Positions 51,939 to 62,436 of a stretch of DNA of 64,000 nucleotides are shown here, one piece after another; the first letter of the stretch is position 1; each line of letters begins with the position of its first letter. The notes under the pieces were generated by a model that ran no database searches, had not been told where the DNA came from, and saw nothing but the letters and a program-made list of their open reading frames with translations. Made by a program: the position numbers and the translations under genes. The stretch comes from Helicoverpa zea (taxonomy: Eukaryota; Arthropoda; Insecta; Lepidoptera; Noctuidae), in assembly GCF_022581195.2 (NCBI RefSeq), contig NC_061482.1, forward strand, positions 3,658,001 through 3,722,000, read 5' to 3'.

Positions 51939-53517
51939 GGAATATTTTATTAAAACCACTACACGAGATAATAGTGGCAGGTTCTCAGTTCGAGTACCAT
52001 TGACGGAATCAGCTGATGTTCTCGGTGATTCATACGAGAGGGCAAAATCACGCTTCTTGTCATTAGAGCGGAAATTAGATAAATCCCCTTCGTATAAAAG
52101 GTTATACAGTGACTTTTTACGGGAATATAATGACCTAGGGCATATGTCTAAAATAAACGAATACGCATGGCCGCATTATTTCCTACTACATCATGGGGTA
52201 TTCCGCGAGCACAGCAGTACAACAAAACTTCGTGTAGTGTTTAATGCTAGTGCCGCAACCACATCGAATAAGTCGTTAAATGACATACAGATGATAGGCC
52301 CTCCTCTCCTAAACGACATATTTTCCATTTTACTTCGTTTCCGGCAGTATAAATATGTTGCCAGTGCTGACGTGGAGAAGATGTATAGGCAAGTGCTTGT
52401 TCAGCCCGATCAGCGTGACCTACAACTAATTTTATGGCGGGAAACCGCATCGGATGAATTAAGCGTATATAGACTTAATACTGTGACATACGGAACGGCG
52501 TCTGCTCCGTACTTAAGTATGCGCTGTTTGCGTCAACTAGCACTAGACACGGATGATAAAATTATTGCCAGAGTAATAAATGAGGATTTCTTCGTCGACG
52601 ATTTAATAACAGGAGAAGACGACCCTCAAGTGTTGTTGAATATATGCGAAAAAACGTCAGAGATTTTAAAGTCTGCTTGCTTTCCGTTAAGAAAATGGAC
52701 ATTCAATTATGATGTAAACAAAGAAGTATTTAAGAAGTTATCGAGCGGTGAACACTGTCAGAATAAAACACTCGGTTTAGGATTGCAAGTAGATAAAGAT
52801 ATGCTTTATTTTACCACCAACGTAGAAAATACGTCAAAGGTCACTAAACGAACAATGATGTCTGTGATATCACAAATCTATGATCCGTTAGGTCTTTTAG
52901 CGCCGACAATTATTATAGCAAAAGTATTGCTTCAGAAGTTATGGCTTTGTAAAATCGATTGGGATGATGCGGTCCCAACCGATATTGAATGTTTGTGGAA
53001 CCGATTTATTCAAAACCTGTCGTCTTTACAGAACATCCGGGTCCCTCGTTACGTCATGAGTGAACATGTACTTAATTGCGAATTACATATTTTCACTGAT
53101 GCGTCACAAAATGCGTATGGGGCTTGTGCGTACATACGCACGTACTCGGATCAATCATCGGTATCAGTCAAATTATTATGTGCAAAGAGCAAAGTGGCCC
53201 CCGTAAAAACAGTGTGTACTATTCTGCGGCTTGAACTTTGTGGTGCTTTGCTCGGCGCGCGGCTATATCGTAAAATTTTAAGTTCGTTAAGGCTTACGTT
53301 TACAAAAGTTTACTTTTGGACAGATTCCACCATAGTCATGGTCTGGATTAGAATGCCTCCTCATAATTTAAAAACGTTTGTCCAAAATCGAGTGTCTCAA
53401 ATAAACGATCTTACGGGAGACGCGATTTGGTTGCATATTAAAGGCACTCAAATCGCGTCTCCCGTAAGCAGATATTGTGTCGAGGGGCCTCCACTTAAAC
53501 GAACTCCAAGACAATGA
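51939..53517 (+). pseudogene. pol: BEL/Pao reverse transcriptase and RNase H (second frame)
   Basis: The continuation frame is open from just before 51939 (no ATG is needed, as it would be part of one polyprotein). RT landmarks: LRVVFNASAATTSNKSLNDI, ASADVEKMYRQVLVQPDQRD (first catalytic D, about 52370) and the active site FFVDDLITG (about 52590). RNase H begins LHIFTDASQNAYGACAYI (53090) with ELCGALLGARLYRKIL and YFWTDSTIVMVWI. It makes element DNA from RNA. The frame ends at 53517 after a local inverted-repeat insertion displaced it around 53450; see findings. Confidence 0.9.
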
Positions 53518-55129
53518 CCTGTGGTGGCACGGGCCAGCCTTTTTACAGAGCCATGACATTGAATGGTCAAATAATGTTGTCATAGATAATGCAAAGTTGC
53601 CCGAATTGAAGGTTCAACATGCGAGTATGGTGTGTAGTAATCAGAATAGTGATTGCTTAGTAGATTTTAATAGATTTCCTTCATTCAATCGGCTGCGTCG
53701 AATGTCAGCCTATGTACTCAGGTTCATCGGTAACACACGTGTTAGTAAACAAGACCGAAAAACCGGTTCCTTATCTGTTATTGAGTTGGACGCTGCAACT
53801 ATTATGTTAGCACGGCTTGCACAACTGCAATCGTTTAATAGCGAATATAGCGATTTAGATAAGAAATCGGTTGTAAAATCTAAAAGAATACTAGGTTTAA
53901 ATCCTTTTCTTGATGAATTTAAATTAATACGCGTTGGCGGAAGGTTGAGTAACTGTAATTCTTTTAATAACAACAAGAAACATCCTATTCTGTTGTGTAG
54001 TAAACACAGACTGACTATGTTGATATTTGCGCATGAACATAAACAGTTATTGCATTGTGGGCCTCAGCAACTCTTGGCTTCTGTGCGTGAGACTTGGTGG
54101 CCACTTGGTGGGAGAAACCTAGCTAGGAAAACTGTCCACGATTGTGTCACTTGCACGCGACTTAAGAGAAAAATTGTACAGCCTCTCATGGGTAATTTAC
54201 CTGAACGCCTGGAAGCTGGGTTCCCCTTTATGCGTTGTGGGGTAGACTATGCGGGTCCAGTGATGATATTGAATCGAAGAGGGAGGGGTGCAAGTCTCAC
54301 TAAAAGTTACATATGCTTGTTTGTTTGTTTATGTACCCGTTCCATTCATCTTGAACTAGTTACAAGTCTATCAACGAAAGATTATATACTTGCTTTGAAA
54401 CGTTTTATATCCCGGAGGGGTAAACCAGCTGAAATTATGTCGGATAACGCAACAAATTTTGTAGGTGCTGAACGAGAATTTGTTTCATTCATTGAAAATA
54501 ACAGTAGCGATATTGATGATTTTACTTCAAATAACAACATTAAATTTAGTTTCATTCCTCCGTATGCTCCTCACTTTGGCGGTTTGTGGGAGGCAGGGGT
54601 GAAATCGTGTAAGCACCACCTGCGACGCGTAATCGGTTCAGCTAATCTCACTTACGAGGAACTCAGTACGGTATTGGCACAAATTGAAGCCATCCTCAAT
54701 TCCCGACCCTTAACCGCCCTGTCCACTGATCCTAACGACCTCCAACCCCTCACACCAGCCCATTTCCTTATCGGCCGGCCATTGACTTCTCCAGCCTGCA
54801 GAGATCTGACTGAAATATCGATTCATCGGTTAATGCGCTACGACGTTATTGGGCAGATGAGGCAAATATTCTGGAAACGATGGGCGAAGGAATATGTGGC
54901 GGAGTTGCAGACGCGCACTAAGTGGAAAACTCGTCAAGATTCTCTTGCGATCAATCAACTGGCTTTGATAAAAGACGACAACCTGCCGCCACTAAAATGG
55001 AAGTTAGGGAGAATCATACGAATGTATCCTGGAACCGATGGGATCTCAAGGGTGGCCGACCTACTGACGTCATCGGGCATCACACGTAGGGCATTCTCGA
55101 AAATATGCCCCCTGCCAGTATCACCATAG
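53470..55129 (+). pseudogene. BEL/Pao integrase (third frame)
   Basis: Open from about 53470 to the stop at 55129. It begins IVSRGLHLNEL, NDLWWHGPAFLQ, the usual link between RNase H and integrase in BEL. The zinc-binding HHCC domain is HEHKQLLHCGPQQ ... CVTC (about 54030-54155). Catalytic core: GVDYAGPVMI (D, 54241), MSDNATNFVGAEREF (D, about 54440) and HFGGLWEAGVKSCKHHL (E, about 54590). The C-terminal part (RQIFWKRWAKEYVAELQTRT) is of the DUF5641 type. All three catalytic residues are present. It would insert element DNA in the genome if joined to the rest. Confidence 0.9.
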
Positions 55130-55197
55130 CAGACGATGTGTCTGCTAATTCGGAATGCTGAAAATGTTGGAACCGGCTGTTTCCAAGGCCGGGGCCA

Positions 55198-55382
55198 TGT
55201 TAGCGCCATGTAAACGACGCCATGTCAACCTGCGACGTGCTGCGCGCGCCGCTGGACTTTGGCTGTCACATTTTTTGTCATTGAAGAAAAATTTTCTTTT
55301 CGCTTTTTATTTGTCTCAATAAATTGTATACGATTATATTATAATAAACGATTATAATAAACGAATATATGCGTATCAAACA
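55198..55382 (+). repeat. BEL/Pao 3' LTR
   Basis: 185 bp, same sequence as 49464-49648 as far as I can compare by eye. A purine-rich stretch (AAGGCCGGGGCCA) precedes it. Confidence 0.95.
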
Positions 55383-55439
55383 CATTTTTTATAAAATTAC
55401 TTAACTTTTCTGTATTCATTAATTAATAAAACAATATTT

Positions 55440-56130
55440 TAATTCAACATGTCTTTTTATTATTTTGTATTTTATAATGAACATGGATTTATTTACCTAA
55501 ATTCAGATTCCAAAACATTCTCCTCGCATAATGGAATGTATTTCTAACTCAATTATACCGAGTTCTGGCAAATTCTTCATGTTGCCTCGCAGCTGCAATT
55601 GAACTGGACTTCCTCTGAACTGCTCCTTTTTGTCCTTCCAATACTGCAACACAAGCAAAAATTATATGGTAATATATAAAATAAATAAAACAACTATTTG
55701 CTTGGTGTGGTTTAACTTTCAGTTGCAATTTCAAATGCCTTTATGATTGAATTTGAAGGATAGAGTAAAATCATTGAATATGCTTGCTGTCAACATTAAT
55801 TTAGTACCTAATACATACAAAACACAATGTAAAAGAGTACCTACTATACTTACCATGATTCAATGCAACACTAAACACACACTATATAGGCTTATAAATT
55901 ATTATTGATTACTAACCTTACACCACTGCTCCAATATTTTCATACACCCACTACGTCACTCACTGTTTGGGCTGTTGTTTTCGGATCGTGCCTGATGACT
56001 GCTTGCATTTGCAGTACGATCATGGCATGGCCCATCATAATCAAACATGGTTTGCTTTCCAAAAAGCTTACTAGCTCTTCCAGCTGACTCAACGAAGGCA
56101 GTGCGTTGCGAGACACTAAAAGATAAATAT
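55440..56130 (-). pseudogene. Possible second (Myb/SANT-like) gene of the Harbinger-like element
   Basis: Minus strand from 56110: SRNALPSLSQLEELVSFLES, then a short frame, a probable frameshift, and about 55700-55550: VLEGQKGAVQRKSSSIAAAR QHEEFART. An N-terminal 'Q.EELV.FLE' start is typical of zeste/Myb-like partner proteins of Harbinger transposons. Too degraded to be firm. It lies convergent to the transposase remnant at 48425-49380, the usual two-gene layout, with the BEL element between them. Confidence 0.35.
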
Positions 56131-56516
56131 TTTAGTTAATAGACGTAGTTCACAAAGACTGTATTGTATATTAAAATATAAAATATTACGTACTGTGTAC
56201 TTACTTTAGATAGAGATAGTTTTGGAAACAAACTAAAACACAGGACAAGTAGAATGCCGTTGATTAGGGGTACAACTTTTTTTAAAGTCCACTTGACCGC
56301 TTAAAGCCATTTGGAGCTTTGAAATCTCGTATTTAGACAAATAAAGATATAATCCAGTTATGAGCACAATGTTTGTTTTGGTTTTGAAAAGTTTTGAAAT
56401 GACACAGACTAATATTATACTACATAACCTGTATTATAGCAAATGTCAAAGATTTGAGTCATTAATTTCTATATCGAAAATGATATATCGGAAGGTTGAA
56501 CGTCAATTCAAGGTAG

Positions 56517-57392
56517 AAAGACCTTGCTGAGAATCTAATTCAAATTTTCCATTTGGCAATAACAAAGAAAAAACAGATCGAACAACCGAGCTTGAGTGAG
56601 GGTTGTACGGAGCTCAGGTTCGAGTTGAATAGGGCAAGTAAGGCTATAGAGGTGACTGTTTATCCGGCGACAAATCAGGCTACAACATCGTCTCCACAAG
56701 AGTGTGAGGACCAAGCGACTCAAGAGGAAGATTGGGTAGAAGAGGAATGGGAAGCAGAAGACGGTTTCGTGTCAAATCGGCAAAGAGAGAATAGGGAAGC
56801 ATTCTTAGAGAGATACCCAAACTTACCTGGAGTTAGGTGCCCAAGGAGTCTCTTCGTGTCAACCCTTAGTCCGGGTTACTTAAACAGTCTATACATAACT
56901 AACAACGAGGCATTCCCGAAAAGGTGGGATCAATTAAAAAGAGAAGACGCCTTGCAAGCTTGGCACTCTCTCAATCAGACAGTCATTCCCTATATGAATG
57001 AGAAGTGGGGGCATCAAAGCATCAGCATTCAAAACTCAGAAACTGCCGTAGACTGCTACAATGTCAACGCTCTGAAAAATGCCTTGGTCGAAACAGTCTC
57101 TAAAGCATTACAAGACAATACCAACCTTAATAAGCCCTCCAGACTTGAGCAACCCATAGGAGACTCTAGCATGGTTGAACTCATTCATAAAATGGAAGAG
57201 ATCTCTAATAAGTTGAGTGACTGGACCCGGCTAGTAACATCCGACATAGTCAAACGAACCCAAACGGAGGTCAACCCGAGACCCGTAATAATTCAACCCA
57301 ATCCGTCAATCTCTGTGGCATCCTATCAGGACATAAGGCAGCCGGAACAGCCAACTCAATCATACACTTACGCAGAGGAAGAGATCTGGTAG
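56517..57392 (+). CDS. Unidentified open frame (~291 codons, no start ATG)
   Basis: Open from the stop at 56514 to TAG at 57390. The first ATG is internal (about residue 165), so either a start lies on a lost upstream exon or this is a 3' fragment. It reads as a soluble protein: an acidic, tryptophan-containing segment (EEDWVEEEWEAEDGFVSN), a compact-looking middle (FLERYPNLPGVRCPR, GYLNSLYITNNEAFPKRWD, QAWHSLNQTVIPYMNEKWG), a helical, possibly coiled stretch (LIHKMEEISNKLSDW) and a proline/glutamine-rich tail. No zinc, RT, transposase or membrane motif. No stops in 876 bp among heavily decayed neighbours is notable. I do not recognise it. An accessory protein of a transposon or an endogenised viral gene are possibilities, neither shown. 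Confidence 0.5.
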   Translation, partial: KDLAENLIQIFHLAITKKKQIEQPSLSEGCTELRFELNRASKAIEVTVYPATNQATTSSPQECEDQATQEEDWVEEEWEAEDGFVSNRQRENREAFLERYPNLPGVRCPRSLFVSTLSPGYLNSLYITNNEAFPKRWDQLKREDALQAWHSLNQTVIPYMNEKWGHQSISIQNSETAVDCYNVNALKNALVETVSKALQDNTNLNKPSRLEQPIGDSSMVELIHKMEEISNKLSDWTRLVTSDIVKRTQTEVNPRPVIIQPNPSISVASYQDIRQPEQPTQSYTYAEEEIW

Positions 57393-57559
57393 AATAAAAT
57401 TTAGAAGGACACTAACTACAATAATAATCATTTTAATAGGTTTTATAAATTTAATATAATTTGTTATTTTTTTAAATATTTAAGTACTAACAACAATAAG
57501 AATACTGGTGACTTGGGATATGGTAATAGGTATAATTAATTAAATATTCGATGCATAAC

Positions 57560-57890
57560 GAATAGAATGTGTTTTATACATACATATTTATGCATTTACA
57601 TTGATTTAAAATGTCGCAATAACGCCAAAAAACGTTAGTCGAGATTTTCTCGATTATACTTTAAATTGCTTTAAAAGAATTTGGCAACACTGTAAACATC
57701 CTACCCGTCATCGTTGTTCGGCAGATCGTCGACGAGCTTTTGAGCTAAGCGAATACGGTTTTCATCAACGTTGTTTTTAAAAGCGATATCTACGATGCGA
57801 CATCTGTGAACTCGTCGTTGTTAGCATCGATGATGTGTTTGTTACAGAATCGCATAGCTGATCATGCACCAAAACCTATATCGATCGATA
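57560..57890. other. Possible right end of the Harbinger-like element
   Basis: Read in reverse from 57873: TATGCGATTCTGTAACAAAC, ACATC, and further in GAAAACCGTATTCGCTTAGC. This has the same layout as the left end at 48425 (GTGCGATTCACTAAGGCAAA, ACATC, GAAAATCGGTATTCAGCAAC). Similarity is partial, so pairing is uncertain. Confidence 0.35.
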
Positions 57891-59110
57891 TGAAAACGGA
57901 TGAAAATTCGTAAAATATTGAAATTTAAAATCACCAATATCTAATATTTCATATTTGATACAATGACAAAACTGACACAATGTTTGCAGTCGAAAAAAAA
58001 ATTACCAAACCAACAAATCCCACGGAGCGTAAGCATCTGTAATTATAATACATTATCGTCGTAATTACCATAAACTTCAAAACTTCCGTAAAAACTTATT
58101 GTGCAGGCAAAAGTGTCCCAACAAGACTTGAAAATCAAGAAATTAATTACACATTAGAAGATCTCAATATAAGAAAAAAGTAGACTTCAAGCTATTTACA
58201 GCTTTCAAGAAACTGCTGTTAATTTATAATTACTCGGAGTGAAATAATCTGAGGAAGAAGAAACTGATAACAGGTACTTTAATTTATGCGCCGCTTTGGA
58301 TCGGCAGATTAATAAAGGGTATAATTTAGGCGATCACCAAAAATATTTTTAAGACTCTAGGCTGAGGCACCAAATAAAATAAACAACTCCAAAAAAAATA
58401 AATTGACTTTATTAAAAGGGCACTAAAGTATATAATATTATGATCCAAAAAAAATAAAATAACATCAGAAAAATCGCAAATCTCGCACAAATATTATTTT
58501 TGGTTCCCAAAATGGATTAATGGTCACCAAATTCTATCCAACTAAAAGATTAATATTACTACCAAAATCAAAGTTAGTGACGAAAACGAATCGCTGCAAA
58601 ACCGACTCCACGTAGTCTTGTCTGCCCTACCCCTAGAGTGCAATTCAAAACCGCGTAGGCGCGGAGGGGCGAGGCGGCCTGCAAGCTCGCATGGGACCGC
58701 CGGAGCCCCGCAGTGCCGGAGCCGTGACAGAAGCCATGCTTACTGCATGTTGCGTGCTTACATTTTACTACTGAGTTACACACAAATTCATATAACAATA
58801 AATAAGCGACGTACGTTTGGTAACCCCAGTATATTAATTGGTATTTGGGAAATATTCTAGCGATCGTTAGCTTTTTTAGTCTAACAAAAATGACCAAATT
58901 AAGAGTCATGGTATTACATAATTGGTAACATCTAAGTAGTGACAATATATAATATTTGGTCTAAAGTGTATTTTAAAGGCGTCCATATATTTTTTAGTAG
59001 TCGATAATACGAAAAAATGGTTTTACAACGAAACGTTATTTGGTGACCATTTATCCATTTTGGTAACCGTTTAGAATTTTTTTGGTAGTAAAATAGGTAC
59101 TTTTTTGGGT
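57891..59110. other. Unassigned interval, likely a repeat
   Basis: Contains recurring GGTCACCAAA/TGGTAACC strings (58510-59060), a GC-rich island at 58640-58740 and AT-rich remainder. It looks like the body of a non-coding dispersed element but I find no defined ends. Confidence 0.35.
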
Positions 59111-59117
59111 GGTGTTT

Positions 59118-59375
59118 AAACACAAGCCATTAATAAACTGCAGTCTAGCGCTGAGCCTCAGAAGAATAGCACATACAAGCCTAAGATGCCATCGTTGAAC
59201 ATTAGTAATTATAAACCATTTATGGAAATGTTTCAAGCCGTAGTACATGCTGACAAGAGATTAATGTCGAAAAACTTTGCTTTTTGAAAAAGTACCTTAA
59301 GGGAGAACCACTAACATTGATAGACGCATTACCCATAATAGGACAGTCTTATGAGTCTGCCTTAAGTATGCTGCT
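59118..59375 (+). pseudogene. BEL/Pao gag fragment
   Basis: Plus strand: MPSLNISNYKPFMEMFQAVV, HADKRLMSKN, frameshift, LKKYLKGEPLTLIDALPIIG, QSYESALSML. This is the core of DUF1759-type BEL Gag (P.FDG....F...F..... YL..YL.G.A..LI..L.......Y..A...L). It is from a different family than the element at 49464 and has nothing else around it. Confidence 0.65.
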
Positions 59376-59480
59376 GCACTGCTCTCATGCATTTTGTTGC
59401 GTAAATTAGACTCACTTAAAGTCAGGTTGAACTGGGCGTGACTCAACTTCGGCGGTATATAATAAAGGCAAAAAAAAATT

Positions 59481-59960
59481 ATGGATCTTTTGGAACGAAG
59501 GCAAGATTTGAGAAGTAAGGCAGAGATATTTTTGAATAATACATCTGAACTCGAAGATATTTTAGAGGCAGATAATATATGGTATGTTTTTAAGGACTTG
59601 CTAAAGACACAACAAAATAAGCTGAGTCGAGTAGAAAGCTTATCAGAATATCTCGAAAAGATGCGCTATGAAAGTTTTCTCAAATCTGCTACGAAAAACA
59701 CTGCCGTAAAATTGTCATCCTTAGTTCCAACCCTTGGTGCCATAAATGAGCATACTAAGAGGATTACCTTCAAACCCAGATTGGCTTGGCAACAAAAACA
59801 TTTATCCAAAGGATTGGGGGTGGGTCATATATGACAGTTTATTAAATCCACTTAAGTCTGTAGATACACCCACGCCACAAGAAAATTATTTTTAGCAACT
59901 GCAAAAAAGGATGTGGAGCGTCTTGCGGATGCAGAAAAGTAGGTCTATTTTGTAATATAT
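59481..59960 (+). pseudogene. Unidentified conserved frame (cysteine-rich tail, repeat-associated)
   Basis: From ATG 59481: MDLLERRQDLRSKAEIFLNN, VESLSEYLEKMRYESFLK, SATKNTAVKLSSLVPTLGAI. Just past the stop region, other frames read PKDWGWVIYDSLLNPLKS and, near 59900-59950, LQLQKRMWSVLRMQKSR-like debris of a CNCKKGC...C-rich tail. I have seen the 'WGW...CNC..GC...CRC' arrangement in many insect repeat-derived genes. Function unknown. Confidence 0.4.
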
Positions 59961-60128
59961 AACGATTCTCATCTCGTCGCATCACAATCAATATTTTTAT
60001 AAATATTTTGCATGTTATGTTATGTGGGGTACTATTTAAATGGGCGGTTGAAAATGCAGTGAACACCGAGGAAAAAGTTACTTTGAGTAGTTTAAAATAG
60101 CCTGAACTAACAGCTTTTTAGTACTAAA

Positions 60129-60359
60129 ATGGATACGCAAAGTGCATTGGAAGACATCGGGAAAGGAAACGACGATGAACGTTTACCCAAGGAAGACTAC
60201 ATTGAGATAGAGATACCATACGATTTCTACCAATATCTTAGTTCGGAGCAGTGCAACATTCAGAACATGTGTCGAATATGTCTCGCGACAGACAACGAAG
60301 TGTTGTACCCTCTATACTTCGGCCGTTCAGAGAATGCGTTCCTGACACCTATCAGTTAG
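60129..60359 (+). CDS. ZAD-like zinc-finger gene start (fragment)
   Basis: The ATG at 60129 encodes MDTQSALEDIGKGNDDERLP, an acidic stretch, then MCRICLATDNEVLYPLYFG. The C-x2-C followed by L/V-rich residues is how ZAD domains of insect zinc-finger proteins begin, so this may be the first exon or a captured piece of one. The remaining ZAD cysteines are missing. The last 30 or so bases (60314-60348) closely match the end of the 227-bp MITE, so the frame's tail is probably mobile-element sequence. Confidence 0.45.
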   Translation: MDTQSALEDIGKGNDDERLPKEDYIEIEIPYDFYQYLSSEQCNIQNMCRICLATDNEVLYPLYFGRSENAFLTPIS

Positions 60360-61107
60360 TCACGACTAGTGATGGGCACAACATAACACTGAGTTCGTTA
60401 CCGTTCCTTCAAAATGAACCGCCGCATTATTTTAAGATTATTTTCGTTTTAAATTGGCGGAATCATTTGTTTTATATTTTAGTTATTTAAGTGGAAACCA
60501 AAAAAAGGTAATATTCATATAATAAAATTGTTTTATTTATTCTTTGTTACAAGTACATTGAATTGAATGTGCGAACAGAATATTAATCAGACTCCGATTT
60601 GCTTGAGGAGGTGGTGTCTTCATCATCATCTTCGCCTACATGTATAATTATATTATTATCAATAACAGAATCAATCCTGATATCTCGGTCTAACAAAAGC
60701 CGGGTAATCAAATAAAAACAGATCGAAAACACTTGAAAAACGTGGTCTATGCGCACGAAACGACAACGGACGACTGTTTTAGCGTCACAAAATGGCGGCC
60801 CATAACGCCATTTGGGGTTACCATTTTTAATCTAAGTATAAAAATGCGGTTTGGTCATAGTTTTATTTTTATATTTCATAAAAGTTATAATTAAGTCTTA
60901 TAGTCCATTATTTTCCAATTCTTAAAAAGAAAATCAAAACGTATTATTTTATATTATAACTGTATAAGAACAGATTACGATACTTGCCTGTTATTTTTAG
61001 CACAGCACTACAAAATATAAACCGCTGACATAACCTTGTAATAGCGCAGTATAGATTTAGAAAAATATTGTTTACCAAGTTATTTGACACTCAGTTTGGC
61101 ACAAAAT
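60360..61107. other. Unassigned interval
   Basis: No firm gene. The minus strand at 60712-60580 reads RLLLDRDIRIDSVIDNN then VGEDDDEDTTSSSKSESD and a stop, an acidic tail like those ending some transposases. Confidence 0.35.
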
Positions 61108-61278
61108 TATAACATTCATTGATTATTGATATAATAATGTTGTTTTAATGCTCCTCAATTGTTAAAACGGTAAACAACCAGCAAAAATATTTTTATCGTA
61201 ACTGCAACGCCATTGCAAAGTTACGTCGTCAGTTCAATCGCGACGTGTCAGGAACGCATTCTCTGAATGGCCGAACTA
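61108..61278. mobile_element. 227-bp MITE, left-truncated copy
   Basis: Matches 42431-42599 (AACATTCATTGATTATTG to GGCCGAACTA) but lacks the left 55-60 bp inverted repeat. TA follows its right end. Confidence 0.85.
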
Positions 61279-61577
61279 TAGTACCTGTGGAACGTGCAGT
61301 GGAGATAACTGCTAAAATAGCCCTCCAATAGGCATGATGACAAATTTTTAAATTCCTTTGTATGATGTAGGTATACGTCTATTTTATATGAAAAATTATT
61401 AATTTTAAGAAAATGCGAAGTTTTTTTATCAAATAATTGCATTTTTCTCTATCCACTTTGAATCCGGCGCGAAAACGCTTGTCAGTGTCATGTCGTCACT
61501 TGTGACGTCACGACTGAAATTATAAGACGCAAGTAAACAACGCTCGTGCAATAATTAAGTTTTTTGTGTTATTAAAT

Positions 61578-61793
61578 ATGAATTCGAAAGGGCATAGGTG
61601 TTGTGGGGTCCCCCAGTGTAAGAACACATCCAAAACAACTCCTGATAAGTTATTTGTGTACGTTCCTCACAATAAAAAAATACGAAACAAGTGGCTTAAA
61701 TTTGCAAGGCGAGATTCAAAAGCAATATTGCCCAGGGTACAACTTTATTTTTGTGAAGATCACTTTGATGTAAATTATTACATAGTTCTCTAG
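61578..61793 (+). CDS. THAP zinc-finger exon, copy 2
   Basis: ATG 61578: MNSKGHRCCGVPQCKN ... YVPHNKKIRNKWLKFARRDS ... FCEDHFD. All four zinc ligands of the THAP fold (C, C, C, H) and the basic DNA-contact segment are present. After HFD (about 61769) the copy has GTAAAT, where copy 1 has GTAAGT, so the likely exon end may be weakened; read through, it stops at 61793. Only N-terminal DNA binding is encoded. The catalytic part of a P-type transposase is lacking. Confidence 0.75.
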   Translation: MNSKGHRCCGVPQCKNTSKTTPDKLFVYVPHNKKIRNKWLKFARRDSKAILPRVQLYFCEDHFDVNYYIVL

Positions 61794-62436
61794 ATTCTAG
61801 CATAGTTTATAATGTAAATAACTATTTCGAGGTTAGGTTTCATCTCTCATTGCTGTTATATTACGCATTTTATTCATATCATATATCATATCATATCATT
61901 TATTGCATTCCATAATGTACATTAGGTGGAAAATATAAAGTACATAATATAAAATACAAATATAAATTTATTTTTTAACTTAGTGGTATTAAACTAATAC
62001 ACTTACATGGAAGTTTTTTTAATTAAACTAGTATACTTACATGGAAGTTTTAACATTTCTAAATTCAGCTGAACAAAAATCTTTATTTGATGCCAAAAAC
62101 TTTCCCAGCATTATGATATCAATTCTAGGCAAATTAGCGCTGTTTGCCTTGATAAATCCGGGCTCCATAACTCGTGTTATACACAATTAATTAATTAAAA
62201 ACAAAGATCGCAGTGGAAGTTCACAATAACGAAATGTGAGGTTCGCGCGCTTTCGCGCGAGTTGTTTTGGGAGATGACGTCACGAGCTCTGATTGGTGTT
62301 CAAGATATCATGGCGGATTGCCTTATTTCGTAATTTTATTTTATAAAAATACATATTAATCACATTATTAATAAAGAAAACAATGCGCGTTTTATATTCC
62401 AAGCTTCAAGTTTAATTTAATAAATATATTATTTTA

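Larger units (their letters stand above)
49464..55382 (+). mobile_element. Complete BEL/Pao LTR retrotransposon (5.9 kb)
   Basis: Two 185-bp LTRs (49464-49648, 55198-55382), TG...CA ended and, base for base as far as I can read, identical, are flanked by the 4-bp direct repeat CATT (49460-49463, 55383-55386). A TGG-initial primer-binding site starts at 49649. The interior encodes gag, protease, RT, RNase H and integrase in BEL order but is split into three frames by two frame breaks, near 51900 and 53450. The identical LTRs imply recent insertion. It lies inside an old Harbinger-like element. Confidence 0.95.

Noticed and set aside
56555..56575. Viral transcription start signal before the unidentified frame
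   Set aside because: AAAGAAAAAACAG is a short A-rich string in AT-rich DNA and has no matching end signal after the frame, so it cannot support a viral origin by itself.
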